DNA of 64,000 nt from Populus alba. Its lineage: Eukaryota; Streptophyta; Magnoliopsida; Malpighiales; Salicaceae. The position numbers were made by a program, and so were the translations under genes. Location: the NCBI RefSeq assembly GCF_005239225.2, contig NC_133301.1, positions 8,680,318 to 8,744,317 of the forward strand, given 5' to 3'. Every line of letters begins with the position of its first letter. The first letter of the stretch is position 1. The notes beneath the pieces are model-generated. The model ran no database searches. It was not told the origin of the DNA and was given only the letters and a program-made list of their open reading frames with translations. Positions 53,888-64,000 of the stretch are shown piece by piece.

Positions 53888-54178
53888 GCACCCAAGAACC
53901 TTGGGTCTGATAACTATATTGCACTTACGTATTTTGGATTTGGCAGTCATGCTGAACCAAGAGCCTTGTGTCTAGTATGAAACATGGTTTGCCAAACCCA
54001 AGAAGCTTGGGCCTAAGGCGCTTGAGCCTGGCGTGAGTGTTAGACCCAAGGCTCTTGGCCCTGGAATGGTTGTCAGCCCAAATACCTTAGACCTAACGTG
54101 TTTTCCAGACCCAAATAGCTTGGGTCTGGCATGGTTATCAGACCCAAGTGACTTGGGTCTAACAAAAACATCAGGCGC
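53888..54178. repeat. Palindromic minisatellite B, first block
   Basis: About seven degenerate units of roughly 33 bp. Each has a hairpin ACCCAAG..CTTGGGT (loop 3-5 bases) followed by a spacer of the type CTGGCATGGTTATCAG. Clear units: AGACCCAAGTGACTTGGGTC (about 54143) and AGACCCAAATAGCTTGGGTC (about 54110). Stem mutations are more common at the left edge. Confidence 0.8.
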
Positions 54179-54518
54179 AAGCTATTTTTTTATTTTTTTA
54201 GGCTAAAAATGGTATTATACTCTACATGAAAATTGAAAAAACCTAAAATACTGTTTTTCAGCAGCTTATCCTTTTTTTTTTTGGGCAAAGAAGTATTTTT
54301 ATTATTATAAGTATTGTGAAAAGCTAAAAAAGCCCATGGTCAATAGTTCTAATTTTTGTTGACTCTAAGGGTAAACGAGTACTTTAACTGTGTTATAAAT
54401 TGAAAAAGATACATACACCCTCAAATAATTTTCTAATAACCACTAAGCTAGATGAAAAGACTCAAATACTCTTAAACCAAAGGTTTAAATTTAAGTCAAT
54501 GGAGGGTAAAAGGGTAAG

Positions 54519-54668
54519 GTTTGACAACCATGCCAGACCCAAGATTTTTGGGTCTCGCAATCATGCCGACCCAAGCGGCTTGGGTATGGAAGTCATGCCA
54601 AACCCAAATGCTTTAGGTTTGGCAATCATATTGAACCAAGCAACTTGGGTATGAAAGTCATGTCAAAC
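54519..54668. repeat. Palindromic minisatellite B, second block
   Basis: Four more units of the same hairpin family (ACCCAAGATTTTTGGGTC, GACCCAAGCGGCTTGGGT, and two weaker ones) with linkers GCAATCATGCC and ATGGAAGTCATGCC. About 340 bp of AT-rich sequence separates it from the first block. The open frame at 54400-54654 is an artefact of the array. Confidence 0.8.
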
Positions 54669-56289
54669 TCAAGCAAACAATAAATAACGAGAGGATAATT
54701 ATGCACTTTAGTTGTCAGTAAAGAGAAAGGAAAGAAAAAAATATAACACAATCGATCACTAGCTGCAATCCAATCATGACATGTACACACGCACCGCACT
54801 ATGTGGAAAAAAGGATGGCCGTGCATCTAGTGAGACGACAAATGACCAGATTTAACCACTGAAAAGTGTCTCACCTGTAACCTTAATGGCGCGGCCGTCG
54901 GCCACTTCCTGCGACGTGTGGAACACGCGCTAATAGTTTTTTGATTAAAAAATATAACATGAAAAATATAAAAACATCCTTTATGGTCCTCTTAATTACA
55001 CAACATACCTGTGTAATTTCATTGTCGTGATCTATAATAATTTGTGTTTAGAGTTACAGTGAAATCCACACGTCATTTAGCTTTCTTTATAATATGTCTA
55101 CTATGAAATTGTTCTTCAATATTCAATGACGATAAAATTCATGTTTCTTTTATTTTTAATAGATTTTTTACATGGTTTTATCTTTAATTGTTATTTTTTG
55201 CTTTCAATATCATATAAAATATTAAGTTATTATTTTAATATTTTTTTATTAAAACTTGCTTTTTGAGATCATGATAATATTTTATTAAAAAAAAAAACAA
55301 TGTTTCCAATTAAAAAAGATACTTTCTGTAAGGCCCGACCCACTTGCAAAATATTATCCGCTATGGCTCAGCCCAACCTGACTTCTACGCCTCACGGTTT
55401 TGTTCCTGGTAGCCCACATGCCCCAAAACACTTCTTACAAGGTTAGGTACCAACTGTCTTAATATGACCTGGTTTTGGACAATCTTCTTTCAATGTGGGA
55501 TATTATACTTGCAGTCAAATAATAAATAAATTTATTGACAAAAAAATAAAGTATAGATTTGATAAATATAATTTTCCTCCTTATTTCAAATGATTGAAAA
55601 TTTTAGCAAACCTTTATTTCAGTTGTTGCTGCTTTTTATATTTTTTTAAAAAAATTTGATGTTAATAAAATGTTATGTTGTTGTTTTTAAGAAGATTGGA
55701 GTTTTTTGATAATGATATTATCAGTTACTTTAATGCATAGTTATGTAACAACCATATTTATATATTTTTTTTTTAATAATTTGCTCATTAATATTGAATA
55801 AGAATACAATATTTATTTTCTTAAAAAAATTTCATTAAAATTTTTATATATTTGTTTTTAAGTTTATTGTTTCATATATTTTCATATAGATGTGTAAAAA
55901 TAATTGATTCATATGTTTTTAATTGAATTTTTCTTTCACAATCTTAATAAGTTTTTCTCTTAGAAAACAATATTTCTCATAAAAAAACATGTTTTTATCA
56001 AAATAAAAAATATGTTAATAAGAAAATTAGGCTTATTATTAAAGATATATGTTTATTCCTTTTTATTTCAAGTGTTATAGTTTTTTAAATATTTTTTATG
56101 TTTGATTTTGCTTTTTATTCAATAAACGTGAATAACAAAAACATTTTGTTGTCAAAACAAAAAAGTTACATTAGTAAAAAAACACCAATTTTCATTAAAA
56201 AAAATATTTCTCCATAATTTTATTCGTGTACAAATGTTTATTTTTTATTTTTAATTGCCTTTTTTTTCAGTTAATTGTTTTATTCCCGA
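54669..56289. other. Spacer with a conserved-looking repeat fragment
   Basis: A GC-rich patch lies at 54880-54935. At about 55326-55510 there is sequence with ATTATCCGCTATGGCTC, GCCTCACGGTTTTG and CAATGTGGGATA, phrases I associate with a widespread angiosperm repeat; the element type is uncertain. The remainder is AT-rich and empty. Confidence 0.4.
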
Positions 56290-56299
56290 GACTTTATTC

Positions 56300-56700
56300 A
56301 TAATTATTAACTTAAAGAATCCTATTAAAATGTAAATGGACTACAACGAATCCTACTGAATTTTAATTTGACTTCAACTAATTATTTTCGTTGATAATTA
56401 TTATAATTGTTAATTAACCTACTAAGTTAAGGAATTCGATTAGAATTTAAATTGAAAGTAATCCTATTGGAATTTAAATTGACTACATCTAATTTACTAA
56501 GAAATCCTATTAAATTTAAATTAACTTCAACTAATGATTTTCATTTATAATTATTAATTAACATACTAAGTTAAGTAATTTTATTGTAATTTAATTTGAC
56601 TACAACTAATTATCTTCATTAATAATTATTATAATTATTAACTAACCTAATAATTAAGGAGTTCTATTAAAATTTAAATGGACTACTATTAAGAATAAAA
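56300..56700 (+). repeat. Degenerate AT-rich tandem repeat
   Basis: Three to four irregular copies of a unit built from 'tcctattaaaatttaaat', 'gactacaactaattatttt', 'cattgataattattataat' and 'taattaacctactaagtta'. Periods vary around 80-120 bp because some blocks are missing in some copies. Confidence 0.65.
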
Positions 56701-58949
56701 TGACATCATTAAAACCAATTGTTTTGATTTGTATAGGATAAATATTATTTAAAATTTTAAATTGAATTGAAAAAAAAAACAAATTATATTTCAATAGAAT
56801 ATGTTATTCCCAACAACATAACATATTGAATATATTATTCCCAACAACAATATAACCCATTAAATATGTTATTTTCAGAGGAAAAAAATCAGAATGGAGT
56901 ACACGCAATTGGCTAGAACTTTATATTAGGTTTCTCTTTGTAGTATCACTATTTCATATCTAATGTCTGGCACGCATTATTTCATGTCTGTATATATGTC
57001 AAGTGAAGTTTCCAAGTGAAATATAAGTCCCTCTAAACCCAATTGCCTTTTAAAGTCTACAAAACAGACTTGGAAAGAAGCAAATATAGCTTGAAAATTC
57101 TAGCCGAATTGCTATAGCAAAATTGTTTTTTGACTCTTGATTAAAAAATGGAAGCCTTGGTTGTGTGGGTAGTTTAGTCTTTTTTAGAAATCCATTATTG
57201 GTTATTAAACAATTGTCCGGAGTTATGTTGGTTTTTTTTTTTTTTCCATATATTTTGCATATTGAAATAACAAATATACCTCCAAGTTCAACAACATCCA
57301 AAACTATTGAGTAATAGTTATTTGGTCTTTTAAAAAACTTTAAAATAGTAATATTGTTTATTTATTCCCAAGGTGAAAAAAAAAAAAAAAAAAAACAAAG
57401 TTGCTGAACAAGAATTGTTTTGATTTTTCAAATAAAGAATACATTATAAATATATTTTTACTCTTAGAAAAGACAAAAAAAAAAAAGCACAAATCTAGGG
57501 ACATCTGTGTCATTTCACACATTGTTTTTATAATTCTCGAGCTCATGGAGGGCTTTTTAATATTTTTAACTTGGAATGATATTTTTTTTTATTTGAAAAT
57601 GTTGTTGGCGTATGCTCATGACATGCCAACGCGTGGGTGGTGTCTACATCCTCTAAGTAGCACTTGCAATATCATCAAATGGTCAAACCATCCCTTCTTA
57701 ATGATGTTGCATGTGGCAGCAGATGATGGATTGTTTGTTGCTAGTAGTTGTTATATATATATATATCTTTTAGAAAAAGTACATGTCTATCATTTTTTTC
57801 TTTTGATTTTTCAATTTCAAATTTTATATTTTTTTATTGCTTAATTTTATCCTTAGCACTTTTATATATTTTTTTATGTTTTTAATTTAATACTTAAATT
57901 ACAATTTATCATATATTATTTTTTTTAAAAAAATTGGTTATTATTCTTTTAATTTTTTTCATGGTTTTTTTTATTAAAATTTTTTTATTTTTCAATTTCA
58001 TCTTTCAATTAAAATTTATATTATTTTATTTGTTTTTTCAATTTAGCCCTCATTCCTTTTTTTTTTCTTTTGTTAAAGTTCTTTTTTATTTTCAATTTAA
58101 CCCTCCAATATAAATTTCTTTATGTCCTCTAATTTATTTTTTTATTTTAATTTTTACCCTCATTCTTTTAATTATAATTTTTTGTGATTGATTTTTTTTT
58201 TCATCTTTCAGTGTTTAATTTGTTGAAAATTAGACTTTGTGATTTTTTTCATTTATGATGCTTCTAATCTAATAATAGGGGTAACAAGTTTTTAATAAAA
58301 AAAATAATATTGGTTTGTGGTTATCTTTAATTTCTTCTTTTTTATTGCAGTCTCATGATCTAGGTAATGAGTTATACAAACGTTTTTTGAATAAAGGTTT
58401 TTTTAAAAAGAAATTGTTTTAAATGTATTGAATTTTTGAATATTTGTTTTTATTTTATATTAATGAGCTTTATTTTATAAAAAAAAATATTTATTTTGAA
58501 ATAATATTTCGAATATGTTCGACTTTGTATAATATTTTATTTTATTTAGTTAGTTTCATATTTTTTTCTATTTATATTTTTTCTATTAATTTTAATAAAT
58601 AAATTAAATAGACATAAATGAGTAAATATTTATTGTGGAGGTTCAAATATCTTGATTTACATTTATTTTTTAATTTTTCTAGTTTTGTTTAGTATTATTA
58701 TCAACTATTTATTTATTTATATAAATAATTATTAATATATTTAATTAGATGCTTGCATAAACTTTTTAATTTATATTTAAAAAAAATTTATATAAAAAAA
58801 CATATTAAAATAGCTTCTATATCCCATTTTTTGTTTTTTAAAAATTATTATCCAAGACGAAGCATGGATATAGAATATAATAAGTCACAAGTGTATCAAG
58901 ACTCAAACCACGCCACGTATATCCAAGAAGCTCACAAGGAGAGCAACAA
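56701..58949. other. AT-rich spacer with T-rich repeat copy
   Basis: 57780-58260 is another forward copy of the T-rich dispersed repeat (see 2820-3720). The open frame 57401-57844 is Phe/Ile/Leu-rich low-complexity translation with no family match. A TTTATATAAAA motif at about 58787, some 160 bases ahead of the next gene, could be its TATA box, but AT-richness makes this weak. Confidence 0.45.
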
Positions 58950-61900
58950 ATGGCCACCACTCAACTTTCCCTCCAAATCCTCCGCCCTCTACCGGCCGCC
59001 AGTCAAACCTGTGGGCGACAGAGCTACGGTTTCCAATCAAGAAATTCAGCCATCAGAACTCGGAAAAACTTGAAATGGGCCCTCAGGCTAAGCCTGGTTG
59101 ACCAGAACCAGCCACAGTCACAATCAAGAGGCGTGGACGTGAAACAGCTGGTGGACTTCTTGTATGATGATCTTCCACATCTCTTCGATGATCAGGGAAT
59201 TGACCGGACGGCGTATGATGAGCGTGTGAAATTCAGGGACCCCATCACTAAGCATGATAGTATAAGTGGGTATCTTTTTAACATTACTCTTTTGAAGAAT
59301 CTCTTCAGGCCCCAGTTCTTCTTGCATTGGGTCAAACAGGTTTGTAGCTCTAATAATAATAATTACTTACTGGATTTTTTTTTCTTTTTGTTAAAATTGG
59401 GTTTGCAAAGCCAATGAAAACTGCACTTTGGAATGCTCTAAGGACCCCGAAACTTGCTTCAGCCGTTCTACTTTAGTGCTTTTAAGTCTGATCAGCTACC
59501 AAGCACTTTTTTGTAGAAAAACCACACATTAGGAGAAGACTGCTAGCTCACACCACTGTCTTCAGTGTCAGTACATAGAAGCATACCTCCACCAACACAT
59601 TGCACTTTGCACTTCTACAATCATATCAGTTCTAGAGTGAAGCTGGTTCCAATTGCCATTTTTTATGACAGTAGAAACTTCAGCATTTGTTTGAAGAATT
59701 ATTCAAATTTTAGCCTCTGGCCTTGTTTGTTAAATAATACACAATAGGGATGCTGCCAACAGTTCCACCATAAGAAAGTGAGCTTGCAATTGCCAATATT
59801 TGTAGTGTTCAATTTGATCCCAAACGGATTTTCTCATCTTTCAAATTTTAGCCTTCTTGGTACCGATAATCCTTGCTGTTTTGGTAAATTTAACCTGTCA
59901 CAAGAGACTTTGATCACCTTAAAGCTGAATCTTCCTCTCTTGACGTAGGAAACTTCTGTACTGTATGGGATGGATTTAGGGATGGAAAAGATACGCAATG
60001 GAAGAACTAAAAAATGACCATCTTTGCATGTTTCCATTATGCCGCCCTATATTACATTACATGCTACTAATTGTATCATAGTGATATGCCAATCTAATAA
60101 TAAGACATTTGTTTGATGCTTATGGCTGTGAAAGCAAAGTAATGTCTGGCCAACTGATGACTCCATCAAAAATTCGTAGTATAGGTAAGACAATTTTGCT
60201 TTTCTTCAAATAACTAGAAGTCTCTAATGATGACTGATTTAGCTGCTGGGTTTTAGTTGCTACATTTCTTACTTTCTACAATTTTTATGAGGTTTGGTTT
60301 CTGTTTCAAGCTCTTAATTAGAATACTAACAAGCCTTTAGCGTATTTTGAAATCAGTAGAGAACAATATTAATTTTAATAATAAGATGGAAAGACAACTT
60401 CATCTTATTGACAATTCTGAATATTGCAAAGGTTCGTCTGGCTCTGGCCAGGCTCTCGATTTTGCTTGGTTAATTGATCCAGTTGCTATAGACAGGAACT
60501 TATGAGATAACTACAAGGTGGACTATGGTGATGAAGTTCATGCTTTTGCCATGGAAACCAGAATTAGTGTTCACAGGAACCTCTATCATGGGCATCAATC
60601 CACAGACAGGAAAGTTTAGCAGCCATCTGGTAAAGTCCACCTCTCTTGCTAGTGTAAAAATGATAAATTATGAGACACCCACAAAAATACCAGTGATTTT
60701 TTTTCCTATTTAATTTGCAGGACTTCTGGGATTCCATAGGGAATAATAACTATTTTTCTCTTGAAGGTTTGTGGAATGTAGTTAAGCAGGTATATGCTCT
60801 TTACTTCTTTAAATTTCCATTAGAGTCATACTTAGGTTCCAATTCTTATTGAGGTCTTACTTTTACAGTTGAGAATTTACAAGACTCCTGACTTAGAAAC
60901 ACCCAGATATCAGATACTGAAAAGGACTGCAAATTATGAGGTCAGTCTGCCTTTTTTGTGAGAAACCATTTCTTTGATTATGGATTATGCTTTTAGTAAT
61001 GATTTGCATCAAGTAAAATTTTAAGGGAATTATGGTTACCCGATGAAAAGAAAATGCAATGGGATGCTATTAAGTTCCAAAAAGAATAGTTACAACATCA
61101 TCTCAAGAGCACAGCCAGATACATCCTCAGCAAGTCATAATTTAATGTCAAGGCAGTAAGATGTGCATCAAGATTACGTGGCCTGTGAGGAGCAACTAAA
61201 TGAAAGATTGATGTGGTAATGCACTAGGAAAATCGAAATATTTAAGCAGGAAAATGTTAAATTGGCAATTCTGGCACTGAATTCTGTTACTTTTATTTTT
61301 CAGCAATTTGCATACCCTGTTAAGTTAGCACTGGTTATCATCAAAATAATTCTGCAGGTACGGAAGTACAGCCCATTCATAGTGGTAGAAGCAAATGGAG
61401 ATAAGTTGTCTGGGTCAAATGGATTTAACGATGTTACTGGGTGGGTATCTATCATGATCCAATTCAATTACATAATATATCCTGTTTTCATAACTATTCT
61501 AATATGGATATCATTGTAGGTATATTTTTGGAAAGAATTCCACGATGGAGAAAATACCAATGACTACTCCCGTGTTCACTCAAGCAACTGACGCCGGATT
61601 GTCCAAAGTATCCATCCAAATAGTTCTTCCTCTGGAGAAAGATTTAAGCAGGCGAGTCTCATCAGCTCTTCTGGGCTTTAAAATTCAAAACTAAAACTTT
61701 TAGAAATGGATTCAGATGATGGCAAGCTTTAATTATCGGTGATTTTTATTACATGTTTTCAGATTGAAGGGGATACATTTGAGGATAATATTATATTCAA
61801 TAGTGATCAATACTAAATTTTTGTCTTTTTGAACAGCTTACCAAATCCTAATCAAGAGACAATTAGCATAAGAAGGGTGGAAGGAGGCATTGCTGCGGTA

Positions 61901-63135
61901 GATAAATTCAGTGGGAAACCAACTGAGGCTATTGTTTATCAGAAAGAGAAAGCACTGCGATCATGTCTTCTTAAAGATGGCCTTAAGCCTAAGATGGGTT
62001 GTTTGCTCGCTCGCTATAATGATCCTGGCCGAACATGGGAATTCATAATGGTATGGCATAGTTCACAATTGTTCTGAGTTTGTTTCAACTATTTCTTTAG
62101 TTCCCCTGTTCCCCTCAGTCCTACTTTTTTTCTTGGAATCCGAGGTCAGACATCACAAGGTTAATAATTAACTAATGCTTCTTCTGAGTGAATAGAAAAA
62201 ATGGAATAACATTAATGGCAGGGGTTGTATACCCTGACATATTTACTTGAAGCAGATGAATATGAAATAATAATAATAGGGAATTCTAGTAGCTGCACCC
62301 TGGAACTGTTTTATACTCTAGATTTTATCTCTCAAAAGCTGTGTGTAACCAGTAAATCTACATTTGACAGAACCTCCACCTAGAATTTATCGGTGTTTCT
62401 TTTCTGAGAATACCACTCTTTGTTTCCTGATTTCTAGTCAACTTCAAAATCTATGAGTGGAAATCACCCCCTTCCCAGCCCCCCTTCCCTCATTGGGACT
62501 TTGCGTAGTTGCCTTCATGTTAGTGGTCAAAATCAACCACATAGTTAAAGTGCAGTTTTCAACATTTAAGCCAGTTATCAAGAGTCTCACATTACGATGT
62601 TCTGTTAGCAATATTTTAGAGTGCAAGTGTGGAGACCTAAACTTGAAACTAAGGTTTTCATTCAGTCTTAACTTTGTTGCCTATCACCATGGATGGCGGA
62701 CAAACAATGTTTTATATCCTTGAAGTAGTTGGAATTACGAAATCTTTGCTACAGAATTACTTTTGCCTGCTACTTTCTTGCCTCTTCCTTTCCTTTTCTT
62801 TATTATTACACTTCCTTTTTGCTCTCCAGCTAAATAAACTTGCTTATCTCTTTTACACTTCGTATTCTTTCGTTTTTCTGCTATATATGTTCTGCAATGT
62901 GCCCAGCTCTCGTGTATTGTTGCTTCATTTGATCAACCGCGTTAGCTCTAACTGCATCTTCCTTGGCAATGGTGGATGCGAGTTTCTTATGCTAATGTTG
63001 CAGACTGTTATAATATGAGCCAGTGACATGTTTTCCACTTTCACCCAAACCACTGACGCAGTCTCTCTTTTGATATTGGTTGCATTGAAGAGGAACGAAG
63101 TGCTAATATGGCTTGAAGAATTCTCGCTGGAATAG
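58950..63135 (+). CDS. HBP5: Plastid DUF2358 + SOUL haem-binding protein, HBP5 type
   Basis: SOUL proteins bind haem or other tetrapyrroles; the Arabidopsis relative HBP5 is a chloroplast protein linked to haem handling with haem oxygenase HY1. Coding exons: 58950-59339, 60492-60629, 60721-60789, 60869-60940, 61358-61440, 61520-61651, 61837-62050, 63091-63135, giving 380 residues. Residues 1-55 are rich in Arg, Ser and Gln and poor in acids, as in a chloroplast transit peptide. DUF2358 starts with 'VKQLVDFLYDDLPHLFDDQG' (about 63-82) and continues to 'GTSIMGINPQTGKFSSHLDF'. The SOUL domain follows: 'TPDLETPRYQILKRTANYEV', 'EKIPMTTPVFTQ', 'RRVEGGIAAVDKFSG', 'LARYNDPGRTWEFIMRNEVL'. The last exon is only 45 nt ('RNEVLIWLEEFSLE' and stop) after a 1-kb intron. 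Intron 6 (61652-61836) needs a GC donor. The symbol is by resemblance; other plastid SOUL members lack DUF2358. Confidence 0.9.
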
Positions 63136-63685
63136 AGCTACAACCATAGCTGCCATTTACTCTCTGGTTGTCATCCTCCCCCATCAGAGCGTGCTAGTTT
63201 TGCGAAGTTGTGGACAAATATCATTGGAGGCATACAAAAGCTATGATAGAAAGCTTTAAAAAGACGAATTCTTGTATCTAAACAGGTTTCCTGGTGTAAG
63301 AGACAGCAGAATGGTGCAAAAGAATTCTGCAATTAATTCCACTTGGTTGGAAATAGGAGTTCTCTTGTTCATTTTCAGTCGCTGTCAATAAATTCTTTTC
63401 TCAAATAGTTGGAGCTAGTTAGATGCCAACGTTTTGCCATGGAAAATAAATGTTTCGGCAATGCTATTAAATCTAAGTACAGGTGTGGCCACTCGCTAGC
63501 ATGGCCTTTATTTGGAATTAAATGGATTAATTATCACATAGTTGACTTGATGGAGGCATTTATAACTCGGTTAAAATCTACCTTGATTTTTTTATTAAAA
63601 AAATTAAATCGATGCCAATCTAAATTTTGAATCGTATCAATCCACTTTATCTGTCATTTAAGTTATGAATGTGACTAGATTTATA
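63136..63685 (+). other. 3' region of the HBP5-type gene, then spacer
   Basis: An AATAAA at about 63388 (in 'gtcaataaattc'), about 250 bases after the stop codon, is a plausible polyadenylation signal. The 73-codon open frame at 63409-63630 has no recognised domain. Confidence 0.5.
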
Positions 63686-63771
63686 TATATATATATATAG
63701 AATTGCATTGCTGGGGAATGTTGCTGTGTATATATATATATTGAATTGCATTGCTGGGGAATGTTGCTGTG
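63686..63771 (+). repeat. Tandem duplication of a 43-bp unit
   Basis: Two near-identical units, each (TA)n followed by GAATTGCATTGCTGGGGAAT and GTTGCTGTG. They differ at one base (TAGAATT versus TTGAATT). The high identity suggests a recent duplication, perhaps by slippage across the TA run. Confidence 0.88.
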
Positions 63772-64000
63772 TTGTTCCCCCCAACATGATTAACCAACTA
63801 ATGTACTATTTTTGAAATTATTTTATCGATTAAGCTACAAGGTTTCACATTTTGTGAATTAGAATGATACTAATTTACATGCCCGCATCACGCAAACTTC
63901 TTATTTTTTTACCTACACCAAAAAATATTTAAATGGTAAAGAATTATTTGATATTGTTATTAAAATTAACATGACAAAACAACCTTGAAATCTTTCGATC
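63772..64000. other. AT-rich spacer at window end
   Basis: No feature recognised. The last 100 bases ('ttaacatgacaaaacaaccttgaaatctttcgatc') resemble phrases near 11400 and may be part of another dispersed repeat cut by the window edge. Confidence 0.35.

Noticed and set aside
57401..57844. 147-codon plus-strand frame
   Set aside because: Low-complexity Phe/Ile/Leu/Lys translation of AT-rich sequence with no match to a family.
58753..59073. Alternative frame starting upstream of the HBP5-type ATG
   Set aside because: It overlaps the real first exon in a different frame; only the frame from 58950 gives a transit peptide and DUF2358.

Overview
The window is nuclear DNA of a dicot plant. Intron-rich genes sit in very AT-rich spacer full of transposon remnants. 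The protein sequences and one dispersed AT-rich MITE family suggest Salicaceae (Populus-like); that assignment is recognition and inference, not a search result. There is no sign of organelle, bacterial or viral genome sequence, and no rRNA or tRNA gene was found.

Four protein-coding genes can be reconstructed exon by exon. (1) PRMT6-type protein arginine methyltransferase, minus strand, 10705-6646, 7 coding exons, 380 aa. (2) AKT1-type Shaker K+ channel, plus strand, 31696-37462, 11 coding exons, 873 aa. (3) Membrane-anchored RING-CH (MARCH-like) E3 ligase, minus strand, 48112-44400, 6 coding exons, 309 aa. (4) Plastid DUF2358 + SOUL haem-binding protein of the HBP5 type, plus strand, 58950-63135, 8 coding exons, 380 aa. 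They form no operon or pathway; they are unrelated single-copy-looking genes separated by repeats. Three of their 28 introns must use GC donors to keep the reading frame, one of them next to a 21-nt microexon.

The spacers, left to right. 1-6.6 kb: AT-rich DNA with MITE copies and two inverted copies of a T-rich dispersed repeat. 10.9-17.8 kb: more MITE copies, a 129-bp perfect-ended hairpin element, and a 1-kb Harbinger-like MITE. 17.87-21.19 kb: a solo LTR with a 5-bp target duplication. It is packed with four tandem arrays, three of them built from palindromic (hairpin) units on a GCAGCG stem. 21.2-31.5 kb: MITEs, a decayed Gypsy RNase H and a decayed LINE zf-RVT region. 38.1-43.5 kb: a three-level nest, with a hAT element inside the 3' LTR of a non-autonomous LTR retrotransposon, itself inside an older repeat whose uninterrupted relative lies at 49.0-49.3 kb. 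49.6-50.6 kb: a decayed Gypsy gag. 53.9-54.7 kb: a second, sequence-unrelated palindromic minisatellite built on ACCCAAG/CTTGGGT stems.

The most unusual content is the pair of palindromic-minisatellite loci, the nested transposon block with all its boundaries, and the cluster of GC-AG introns. No clearly new protein system is visible. Exon boundaries come from reading splice sites and protein continuity by eye and have not been confirmed with transcripts.
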